Shown here: positions 1 through 5,463 of the stretch, piece by piece
Layout: every line of letters begins with the position of its first letter
How positions within the stretch are numbered: position 1 is the first letter of the stretch
Assembly (NCBI GenBank): GCA_003233475.1
Contig: QILU01000185.1
Coordinates: forward strand, 1 to 6,493
Origin: Ahrensia sp.
Lineage (GTDB): Bacteria; Pseudomonadota; Alphaproteobacteria; Rhizobiales; Rhizobiaceae
Direction of reading: 5' to 3'
Length of the DNA: 6,493 nt
The notes under the pieces: generated by a model
What the model was told of the DNA's origin: nothing
The model's database searches: none
The model's input: the letters and a program-made list of their open reading frames with translations, nothing else
Position numbers and translations under genes: made by a program

Positions 1-1382
1 CCGGTTTTTTCATAGGGAACAGGCCGACCATTGTGGCTGATAACTTTGAAAGAGGTGCCATGAATGTGGAAGGGATGGGATATTCCTGTGCTGCGTACAT
101 GCCAAAGTTCGGGCACGTTCAACCGTGCTTCCACATCAATTCGATCCATCTTAAATGACTGGCCATTGATTGACATGGATGATCCGCGCCCCCCCATCAT
201 GCCGCCCATTCCCATTTCCATAACAAAGGAACGTCGAATTTTCGGTTCTCCCCAATTCGGCTCAACTGGCGCTCCGGCAATTGTTTTGGACAGTTGTTGC
301 ACGGCACCAATTTGATTTTGATTAACTTCAAAACTCATAATCTCGAACCGGCCACGGTCATCAATTTCTTCCGGCGGGCGAACATTTGCCCCCATCATGC
401 GACCCATCATTCCGCCACCTCCCCCCATCATTCCACCCCTTCCCATGGGGTTATTGAAGTCAGGGTCAGACAACAGCCGTGTTGATTTTCCGTTCGTAAA
501 ATCCACAATAATTTCAGCCCGCTCCGCCGGGGCCAATACAAGCGATGACATGGAAACAGGGGCCGGTAACAGCCCGCCGTCGCTACCCACTTGATGAAAT
601 AAGCGCCCGTCTTCAAATGCGAATGTATATATCCGCGCGTTTGAGGCGTTCAAAATCCGAAATCGCACCAACCCCTTTGGTACAGTTGCCTTTGGCCGAA
701 TCACACCATTTACCAGAATTTCTCCACCGCGAAATCCGTGCATCAACATGGGGCCACGTGCAAAATAGAGCAAAGACCCGTCTTCATCAAAAACCCGGTC
801 TTGAACCGCAAGGGGAATATCATCAACACCGTATGTTTCAGGCAGGCCACTGGCCGGCGCATCAGGATCATCAAGTATCATCATCCCGGCCAGGCCGGAA
901 TAAACCTGCGGGCCGGTTTGCCCATGAACATGGGAATGATACCAAAGCGTTGACGCAGGTTGATCTATTTCAAGCTCTGGCGACCAGTTCTCCCCCGGTC
1001 CAAAAGCGGTCTGCGGGCCGCCATCATTTTTGCCTTCAGTATGCAGCCCGTGCCAGTGAGCCGTTATCGGCCCGTTTGTTTTATTGCTAACTGAAAGGGT
1101 GGATGCGGCCCCCCGCTTTAACCGAATAACCGGGCCAAGGTAGGATTGACCGTAGCCCATTGTTCGGGTTTCTACATTGTCAAAAAACCGGGTTGTTGCA
1201 TTAATCGCATCCAGCTTTCCCACATCTCCACTGCCTAATTCCATCATTTCAGGAATTGGCAGACCTGCGCCGCTTTCCAGGGCAGTTTGACGGCCCACAA
1301 TTGCAGGCCTTGATAGAACAAAACCTGTGACCCCGGCAGCGGCAATTGCCGCGCCCCCTACTATCAATGTTCTGCGTTTCAT
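1..1382 (-). CDS. CueO-like multicopper oxidase, Tat-exported (partial, 3' end off window)
   Basis: About 460 codons are present; the C-terminus lies beyond the left edge. The start ATG (1382-1380) follows a good Shine-Dalgarno, AAGGAG at 1397-1392. The N-terminus (MKRRTLIVGG, then an Ala/Gly/Val-rich core to about residue 23) looks like a twin-arginine signal, so the protein should act in the periplasm. Copper motifs are seen in order: HWHG at residues 109-112, HSHVHG at 149-154 and HPFHIHG at 436-442. These are three of the four multicopper oxidase blocks; the last one, HCHxxxH with the type 1 Cys, would be off the edge. The DGGPQ and DGGLLP segments resemble E. coli CueO. Two Met/Gly-rich stretches (about 313-331 and 388-403) lie where CueO has its Met-rich copper-binding insert. 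The likely role is oxidation of Cu(I) and copper tolerance. FtsP/SufI or laccase-type members are alternatives, but the Met-rich insert favours CueO. It lies downstream of the sulfide operon in the same direction, probably with its own promoter. Confidence 0.9.
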   Translation of the reverse strand, partial: MKRRTLIVGGAAIAAAGVTGFVLSRPAIVGRQTALESGAGLPIPEMMELGSGDVGKLDAINATTRFFDNVETRTMGYGQSYLGPVIRLKRGAASTLSVSNKTNGPITAHWHGLHTEGKNDGGPQTAFGPGENWSPELEIDQPASTLWYHSHVHGQTGPQVYSGLAGMMILDDPDAPASGLPETYGVDDIPLAVQDRVFDEDGSLLYFARGPMLMHGFRGGEILVNGVIRPKATVPKGLVRFRILNASNARIYTFAFEDGRLFHQVGSDGGLLPAPVSMSSLVLAPAERAEIIVDFTNGKSTRLLSDPDFNNPMGRGGMMGGGGGMMGRMMGANVRPPEEIDDRGRFEIMSFEVNQNQIGAVQQLSKTIAGAPVEPNWGEPKIRRSFVMEMGMGGMMGGRGSSMSINGQSFKMDRIDVEARLNVPELWHVRSTGISHPFHIHGTSFKVISHNGRPVPYEKT

Positions 1383-1429
1383 CGAAGTTATCTCCTTGAA
1401 GTTTTTGAGCAGGTTGGTTTACGCCAGTG

Positions 1430-1445
1430 AACCTCAAATAAGGTT
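1430..1445. repeat. Small dyad AACCT-N6-AGGTT in the oxidase leader
   Basis: A perfect 5-bp inverted repeat (AACCT, six bases, AGGTT) lies between the candidate promoter and the ribosome-binding site of the multicopper oxidase. It could be a regulator half-site pair or a weak hairpin. The ACCT/AGGT ends recall copper-responsive MerR-family operators, but the dyad is shorter than a CueR site, so I do not assign it. Confidence 0.25.
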
Positions 1446-1468
1446 TTCAATCGTCATAACCATGTGGC

Positions 1469-1496
1469 AAAATATCCTCCACTTTCGCATTGTAAA
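1469..1496 (-). promoter_or_regulatory. Candidate promoter for the multicopper oxidase
   Basis: On the minus strand, TTTACA (1496-1491) is followed after 16 nt by TATTTT (1474-1469). This is a plausible sigma-70 -35/-10 pair about 85 nt upstream of the oxidase start codon. It lies at the far end of the decayed sulP stretch. Such matches arise by chance in AT-rich gaps, so this is only a candidate. Confidence 0.3.
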
Positions 1497-1528
1497 TGAA
1501 GGCCGGGATGAAAGCATTGTCGCCGGGA

Positions 1529-1801
1529 CACCAAAGTTAAGATGCCCGCGGCTGGAGTTTTTTGCCCCGCATCAAAATTTACAACGGAACAAAAAAACCC
1601 GCCGGCAACCGGAAAGCCACCGGTAAAGGCCGCACCAAGATTCACAGTGCCCAGACCAATCAGCTCCTGATCAGGGTCGATCCGCTGCCGCTTCTTGATG
1701 ACCAATGTTTGTGCAACAGAAATCGATTCCACAAAGCCAATGACAGAAATCCAAACAGCAGAACCAAACAGGCTGGATCATAAATCCAGAGAAAGTTGGT
1801 C
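1529..1801 (-). pseudogene. Decayed internal fragment of a SulP-family sulfate/anion permease
   Basis: Read on the minus strand, this segment encodes about 90 residues that match the transmembrane core of SulP permeases. Recognisable pieces are WISVIGFVESISVAQTL, KKRQRIDPDQELIGLG, GGFPVAGGF and SVVNFDAG, followed by KTPAAGIL. SulP proteins are usually about 500-600 residues, so both the N-terminal and C-terminal parts are missing. Signs of decay include an in-frame TGA at 1780-1778, where a Trp (TGG) would fit the surrounding SLDL-x-SSLFG context. The usual GGFSRS motif reads GGFFCS, explained by TCT to TTT and CGT to TGT changes. No start with a ribosome-binding site is present. The fragment begins 1 nt after the SQR stop codon and loses SulP character near 1529. 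It probably was the last operon gene, exporting or importing sulfate, sulfite or another anion, before a deletion removed most of it. Confidence 0.8.
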
Positions 1802-1802
1802 T

Positions 1803-3140
1803 CTAATTCTTAATTCCGGGTTTTGCCATCCATTCCCGTCCCTTGAGCATAAGCGACCAAAAAACCACTGGCAGCACACGTTCTTTCAAAAACCATGCCC
1901 GGCGGGTCGGTTTGAATCCATCATTAACCCAGCCTGGAAAACTGGGAAGCAATTTACCCCCGTATCCGAATTCAGCCAGCACAATTTTGCCGCGCTCAAC
2001 CGTGAGCGGACAGGAACCATAGCCATTATATTCAGCCGTGCCCTGAACTTCCCCCATGCTTGACAGAACATTATGGGCTACAATTGGCGCTTGCATCCGG
2101 GCCGCCGCAGCAGTTTTTGCATTCGGGGCACTCATTACATCTCCCAACGACCAAACATTATCGAACCTGGTGCTTTTCAATGTGGCTTGATCAACATCAA
2201 CCCACCCCGCCTCATTGGCCAACGCGCTTTTGCGAACAAATTCCGGCGCAATTTGGGGCGGGCAAACGTGAATAAAGTCAAAACTGGTTTCAACCGTTTC
2301 AGATTTTCCATCCCCGTCGGTTTTAGTGAACCAGGCCTTTTTTGCCTCGCCATCAATCTTTATGAGATTGTGCATGAACTGCAACGTGGCATCGTATTTT
2401 TTGATATATTCCATCAAAGGCGGAACATAATCCTTTACCCCAAACAACACCCCACCGGCATTATAAAACTGCACATCAATATTTTTCAAAGCGCCGTTGC
2501 GGAACCAATGATCAGCGGATAGATAGAGCGCTTTTTGCGGTGCTCCGGCGCACTTAATCGGCATGGCGGGCTGGGTAAACAAAGCCCGCCCGTTTTTCAG
2601 ATTTTTTACCAGCTCCCAGGTGTAGGGTGCCAAATCGTAACGATAGTTTGAGGTCACTCCATTGCGCCCCAGCGCTTCCCCCAACCCTTCAACCGCATCC
2701 CAATCCAACAACAAACCCGGCGCAACAATCATCCGACTATAGGAAATCACCCGCCCGTCATCCAACTCAACCTGATTGTTTTTCGGATCCATGTGAGCAA
2801 CAAAATTCTTAATCCACTTCACCCCCGATGGCATGATCGAGGCCATGGTTCTGCCGGTCTGTTTGTCCGTAAAAACCCCGGCACCCACCAATGTCCACCC
2901 GGGTTGATAATACTGCATCTCAGCACCATCAATAATCGCAATATCGAGATTGCCCCTGCGGGTAAGCAAAGACGATGCCACCGCAATTCCGGCCGCCCCG
3001 CCGCCAACAATAACAATATCGTGGTGAACACGCGCCGTTTTTTTCTTCGCCGATTTGGCGACGGTTTTGGTGTTCTTTGGCTTCGCAGTTTTGGATCTTA
3101 CAGCTTGGGATTTTGTAGTTCTTTTCACGGCCTTGGCCAT
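1803..3140 (-). CDS. sqr: Sulfide:quinone oxidoreductase, SQOR-like (type II), with Lys-rich N-terminal extension
   Basis: This 445-residue flavoprotein should oxidise sulfide at the inner membrane, giving electrons to quinone and sulfane sulfur to a thiol acceptor. The FAD dinucleotide-binding motif is IVIVGGGAAG (42-51). The redox cysteines match human SQOR: C197 in KCAGAPQKALYLS (human Cys201) and C377 in YGSCPLT (human Cys379). The second FAD contact region is GDVMSAPNAKTAAAA (333-347). The C-terminal hydrophobic/amphipathic stretch (about 416-438, LPVVFWSLMLKGREW) fits peripheral membrane attachment. The start is firm: AGGAGG at 3153-3148 lies 7 nt before the ATG, and no start codon occurs between residue 5 and the FAD fold. 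This means a 38-residue leader with 11 Lys, 3 Arg and no acidic residues is translated, which is unusual for the family. The gene follows the persulfide dioxygenase after 147 nt. The C-terminus looks natural, so the decay just downstream did not damage it. Confidence 0.95.
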   Translation of the reverse strand: MAKAVKRTTKSQAVRSKTAKPKNTKTVAKSAKKKTARVHHDIVIVGGGAAGIAVASSLLTRRGNLDIAIIDGAEMQYYQPGWTLVGAGVFTDKQTGRTMASIMPSGVKWIKNFVAHMDPKNNQVELDDGRVISYSRMIVAPGLLLDWDAVEGLGEALGRNGVTSNYRYDLAPYTWELVKNLKNGRALFTQPAMPIKCAGAPQKALYLSADHWFRNGALKNIDVQFYNAGGVLFGVKDYVPPLMEYIKKYDATLQFMHNLIKIDGEAKKAWFTKTDGDGKSETVETSFDFIHVCPPQIAPEFVRKSALANEAGWVDVDQATLKSTRFDNVWSLGDVMSAPNAKTAAAARMQAPIVAHNVLSSMGEVQGTAEYNGYGSCPLTVERGKIVLAEFGYGGKLLPSFPGWVNDGFKPTRRAWFLKERVLPVVFWSLMLKGREWMAKPGIKN

Positions 3141-3287
3141 TGGCTTGCCTCCTGAGCAATTTTTTTAATTTCCTGTTCCACCCGAAAAAAATATCTCCTG
3201 CGGCAAAATTTGCAACAGCACTTCCCGGATGAGACATTCTCTAGTTAGTCTTCAAAGAAGTTGATTTAATGAACTCAAAGACCATGC
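3141..3287 (-). other. Dioxygenase-SQR spacer, no supported gene
   Basis: This 147-nt gap is long for an otherwise tight operon. Read on the minus strand it contains a direct repeat of ATGGTCTTT (one copy at the end of the dioxygenase gene, one just after it) and a tiny CTTC-TTT-GAAG inverted repeat. There is no strong terminator and no convincing promoter. A short ATG frame starting at 3237 overlaps the SQR gene out of frame and resembles nothing I know. It may be an untranslated or processing region, or a scar of a lost gene. Confidence 0.4.
3148..3153 (-). promoter_or_regulatory. Strong ribosome-binding site that fixes the SQR start
   Basis: AGGAGG on the minus strand sits 7 nt before the ATG at 3140. 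It is the strongest Shine-Dalgarno in the window, and it decides that the basic N-terminal leader of SQR is made. Confidence 0.8.
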
Positions 3288-4169
3288 TTAAAGACCATTA
3301 ATAGGCACTTTGAGAACGAGGTTTCCATCTTCGTCTTTCGGCAATTCACCGGCACGCATATTCACCTGTAGTGAGGGAATAATCAGGGTTGGCATGCCCA
3401 ATATTGCGTCCCGCTCGGTGCGAAACTTGATAAACTGCTCTTTGGTTTTTCCCTGACCCACATGAATGTTGTGGGCTTTTTCTTCCGCCACCGTGGTTTC
3501 CCACTTAATATCGCGGCCGTTAGGGCCGTAATCGTGGCACATGAAAAGGCGCATATCATCGGGCAGAGCCAGCACTTTTTGAATTGAATCATAAAGCTCA
3601 CCCGCATCTCCACCGGGAAAATCTGCGCGCGCAGAACCTCCGTCAGGCATGAACAAGGTATCGCCGGTAAAGGTGGCATTCCCCACCACATGCACCATGC
3701 AAGCGGGAGTATGACCGGGGGTATAAATGACGAACGCATCCATATTACCGATCTTGTAGGTGTCCCCATCTTTAAACAAAACATCAAACTGCGACCCATC
3801 GCGCTGGAACTCAGTGCCTTCGTTAAAGAATTTTCCAAAGACCTCCTGAATAACCATAATTTTCTCACCAACACCAATTTTCCCGCCAAGTTTTTCCTGA
3901 ATATAGGGTGCTGCTGAAAGATGGTCGGCATGAACGTGGGTTTCAATAATCCATTCCAGATCAAGCCCATTGTCTTGTATAAGCCTGATCATATTATCCG
4001 CATGTTCGTAGGTGATACGACCGGCGGCATAGTCAATATCCATCACGGAATCGATAATTGCACATGACGAACTTGTTGGGTCTTTGACGATATAACTGAT
4101 CGTATTGGTTGCCTCGTCAAAAAACCCACTAACCTCAGGAACAAGGTTCATATCAACGGGGTAATTCAT
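3288..4169 (-). CDS. blh: Persulfide dioxygenase, ETHE1/Blh-like metallo-beta-lactamase fold
   Basis: This 293-residue MBL-fold protein very probably oxidises glutathione persulfide (or a similar persulfide) to sulfite using one Fe(II). The signature THVHADH occupies residues 77-83, with H78, H80, D82 and H83. TPGHTPACM gives H153 and FTGDTLF gives D170. By comparison with human ETHE1, whose iron ligands are His79, His135 and Asp154, the ligands here should be H78, H153 and D170. GGSARADFPGGD (177-188) and CHDY (211-214) are typical of the BigR-operon Blh group. Unlike Xylella Blh it lacks the fused N-terminal rhodanese-like DUF442 domain, so it is the dioxygenase domain alone. AAAGG at 4182-4178 lies 8 nt before the ATG. 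The gene starts 19 nt after the permease stop codon, so the two are clearly cotranscribed. A glyoxalase II role is less likely, given the single-iron motif pattern and the SQR neighbour. Confidence 0.92.
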   Translation of the reverse strand: MNYPVDMNLVPEVSGFFDEATNTISYIVKDPTSSSCAIIDSVMDIDYAAGRITYEHADNMIRLIQDNGLDLEWIIETHVHADHLSAAPYIQEKLGGKIGVGEKIMVIQEVFGKFFNEGTEFQRDGSQFDVLFKDGDTYKIGNMDAFVIYTPGHTPACMVHVVGNATFTGDTLFMPDGGSARADFPGGDAGELYDSIQKVLALPDDMRLFMCHDYGPNGRDIKWETTVAEEKAHNIHVGQGKTKEQFIKFRTERDAILGMPTLIIPSLQVNMRAGELPKDEDGNLVLKVPINGL

Positions 4170-4188
4170 CTTATATACCTTTACTTGA

Positions 4189-4608
4189 TCACGATTGGCT
4201 ACTGGCGGGGACCAGCCGTACAGCCCACATTCCCACTACCATGGCCGGGATAAAAATTAGTGCCGATACCGCCAATAAAGGCGCGGCGGTAATCAATGGC
4301 CCGGGGCAAAATCCGATCATACCCCAACCAATACCAAAAATAGAAGAGCCAATGACAAGCCTTGAATCAATCTTTGTTTTTGTTGGGAGTTGAAATTTAT
4401 CAGCGAAGAGCGGTTGGTTCCGCGAAGCTAAATATCTAAACCCGGGCAGCCCAACAGCGATCGCGCCAATCATCACAAAAATCAGGCTGAGATCCCAGTT
4501 TCCAAACACATCCAGAAAGTTTTGTACTTTGGCGGGATTAATCATTTCGGAAATAACCAGACCCAACCCAAATACCAGACCGGCGAGAAGAGCGGATAGA
4601 ATTTTCAT
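4189..4608 (-). CDS. YeeE/YedE (DUF395) sulfur permease subunit, CPGP half
   Basis: This is a 139-residue membrane protein with about four hydrophobic segments (roughly 3-20, 41-60, 84-100 and 105-132). The C-terminal half carries GWGMIGFCPGP (94-104), the conserved Cys motif (C101) of the second half of YeeE/YedE transporters. In full-length YeeE, which imports thiosulfate, conserved cysteines line the path of the sulfur substrate. Here the transporter is split over two adjacent genes, as in BigR/PmpR operons (called pmpA/pmpB in enterobacteria). I chose ATG 4608 rather than the ATG at 4632 because GGAGG (4618-4614) lies 5 nt before it. It begins 1 nt after the upstream permease stop codon, so translation is probably coupled. 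The likely partner is the product of 4610-5044, and the substrate is probably a small sulfur compound. The exact substrate and direction cannot be read from the sequence. Confidence 0.88.
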   Translation of the reverse strand: MKILSALLAGLVFGLGLVISEMINPAKVQNFLDVFGNWDLSLIFVMIGAIAVGLPGFRYLASRNQPLFADKFQLPTKTKIDSRLVIGSSIFGIGWGMIGFCPGPLITAAPLLAVSALIFIPAMVVGMWAVRLVPASSQS

Positions 4609-4609
4609 G

Positions 4610-5044
4610 CTAACCTCCAATTCCAAAAACATGGCGCAGCAAATACACCGTAATAAATCCCGTCAGCATGAAGATACCAGTGGCGACCATCGAACGACGT
4701 GAAAGACGTGAGTTACCCGTAACTCCATGGCCACTCACACAGCCGCTGCCCATAACGCTGCCAAATCCAACCAACAGACCCCCAATAATAAGCAACGGAA
4801 TATTTGAAGGGGAAAAAACCTCCGGCGCAACTCCGGTTACCAGACGATAAACCGGGGTGGCTATCAGCAGGCCAATCACAAAAGCAAAACCAACACCGGA
4901 ACCTTTCCAGTTCCAAGAAAGCAATCGTGAGACAATTCCGCTAATACCGGCAATCCGGCCAATTGAGGCCATGTACCAAACAGAAGAGGCCCCGATCAAC
5001 AGTCCGCCAATCAATGACGCAACAGGAGTAAATTCAGTTTCCAT
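4610..5044 (-). CDS. YeeE/YedE (DUF395) sulfur permease subunit, SGC-SGHG half
   Basis: This 144-residue membrane protein is the first gene of the sulfide operon. It has hydrophobic segments at about 8-24, 51-69, 82-98 and 119-136. The family motif GSGCVSGHGVTG is at 99-110, followed by SRLSRRSMVATGIFM. C102 is the conserved substrate-path cysteine. Many relatives have a second Cys in GVCG, where this protein has Thr109. It should pair with the CPGP half encoded immediately downstream to make one transporter. AAGGTG (5058-5053) lies 8 nt before the ATG. Its promoter should lie in the bigR intergenic region and be repressed by BigR. Such pairs are named pmpA/pmpB in some enterobacteria, but I cannot assign which name applies. 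Confidence 0.9.
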   Translation of the reverse strand: METEFTPVASLIGGLLIGASSVWYMASIGRIAGISGIVSRLLSWNWKGSGVGFAFVIGLLIATPVYRLVTGVAPEVFSPSNIPLLIIGGLLVGFGSVMGSGCVSGHGVTGNSRLSRRSMVATGIFMLTGFITVYLLRHVFGIGG

Positions 5045-5108
5045 ATTTCTTTCACCTTAAATGAGCCAGTGCCTGATCAAACCAGGGAGTCTTGGCAAAA
5101 TATATCCC

Positions 5109-5137
5109 TTGATTTTTCCCATCTATATATGTAGAAA
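5109..5137 (+). promoter_or_regulatory. Candidate promoter of bigR, possibly giving a leaderless mRNA
   Basis: TTGATT (5109-5114) and TAGAAA (5132-5137) are separated by 17 nt. Transcription would begin near 5144-5145, at the bigR ATG itself. This fits the lack of any Shine-Dalgarno upstream of that ATG. The -10 overlaps the palindrome, so autorepression is expected. Confidence 0.35.
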
Positions 5138-5150
5138 TTCTAATATGCAA
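5122..5150 (-). promoter_or_regulatory. Candidate promoter of the sulfide operon
   Basis: On the minus strand, TTGCAT (5150-5145) and TATAGA (5127-5122) are separated by 17 nt, at a sensible distance upstream of the first permease gene. The TAGAAATTCTA palindrome falls inside the spacer, where a bound repressor would block polymerase. The hexamers are imperfect, so this remains a proposal. Confidence 0.4.
5132..5142. promoter_or_regulatory. Palindrome TAGAAATTCTA, candidate BigR operator core
   Basis: This is an 11-bp inverted repeat (TAGAA, central A, TTCTA) inside an AT-rich tract between the divergent bigR and permease genes. BigR-type regulators bind AT-rich dyads that overlap divergent promoters. 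The position here overlaps both candidate promoters. It is the clearest symmetric element in the 100-nt gap, but short enough that chance cannot be excluded. Confidence 0.45.
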
Positions 5151-5456
5151 GAGTTGGAATATAAAATCGAACACGCTTCAAAGGTTATGGCCATGCTGGG
5201 CAACCCGGCACGCCTTTCAATTTTGTGCAAGCTGCATGAGCGCGAATACAATGTGAACGAATTAAGCACGGCCACAGGCCTGTCCCAATCGGCGCTCTCC
5301 CAACACCTGGCAAAACTTCGCCACCTGGCGCTGGTGAAAACTCACCGGGATGCCCAGACTATTTATTATTCATTGATGGGAGACGAAGTGGAAACCCTGC
5401 TGGCAACCCTGTACAACCTCTATTGCGCCGAAGACGCAACAACCGCGACCGGATAA
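5145..5456 (+). CDS. bigR: BigR/SqrR-type ArsR-family persulfide-responsive repressor
   Basis: This is a 103-residue winged-helix ArsR-family protein. The recognition region is about residues 36-60 (VNELSTATGLSQSALSQHLAKL), with a wing at about 66-78 (THRDAQTIYYSL). Two cysteines, C28 (SILCKL) and C94 (NLYCAED), are 66 residues apart, the same spacing as C42/C108 of Xylella BigR and C41/C107 of Rhodobacter SqrR. In those proteins reactive sulfur crosslinks the pair and releases DNA. There is no metal-binding CxC motif of the ArsR type. I take ATG 5145 as the start. A longer frame from 5061 would run through the promoter region and adds a segment with no family resemblance. No Shine-Dalgarno precedes 5145, so a leaderless message is likely. 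The gene is divergent from the sulfide operon that it should repress, and is followed 7 nt later by an exporter gene. Confidence 0.92.
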   Translation: MQELEYKIEHASKVMAMLGNPARLSILCKLHEREYNVNELSTATGLSQSALSQHLAKLRHLALVKTHRDAQTIYYSLMGDEVETLLATLYNLYCAEDATTATG

Positions 5457-5463
5457 ATTTGCC

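Noticed and set aside
545..1090. A long plus-strand open frame opposite the multicopper oxidase
   Set aside because: It is the antisense of a gene with clear copper motifs. Its translation has no recognisable domain and no ribosome-binding site.
2929..3237. Small minus-strand ATG frame in the dioxygenase-SQR spacer, running into SQR
   Set aside because: Most of it overlaps SQR in the wrong frame, becomes Arg/Cys-rich nonsense there, and has no clear Shine-Dalgarno.
3690..3917. Plus-strand open frame inside the dioxygenase gene
   Set aside because: It is antisense to the metal-binding core of a well-conserved enzyme and has no family features.
4609..4632. An upstream ATG that would add 8 residues to the CPGP permease half
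   Set aside because: It would overlap the preceding gene, while ATG 4608 has a well-placed GGAGG and begins with a typical membrane segment.
5061..5144. An upstream ATG that would add 28 residues to BigR
   Set aside because: The extra segment lies over both candidate promoters and the palindrome, has no ribosome-binding site and does not resemble BigR N-termini. ATG 5145 gives a natural start.
5137..5160. ATTC ... GAAT pair similar to a SqrR box
   Set aside because: The halves are 16 nt apart, whereas the SqrR consensus as I recall it has an 8-nt spacer, and the second half lies inside bigR.
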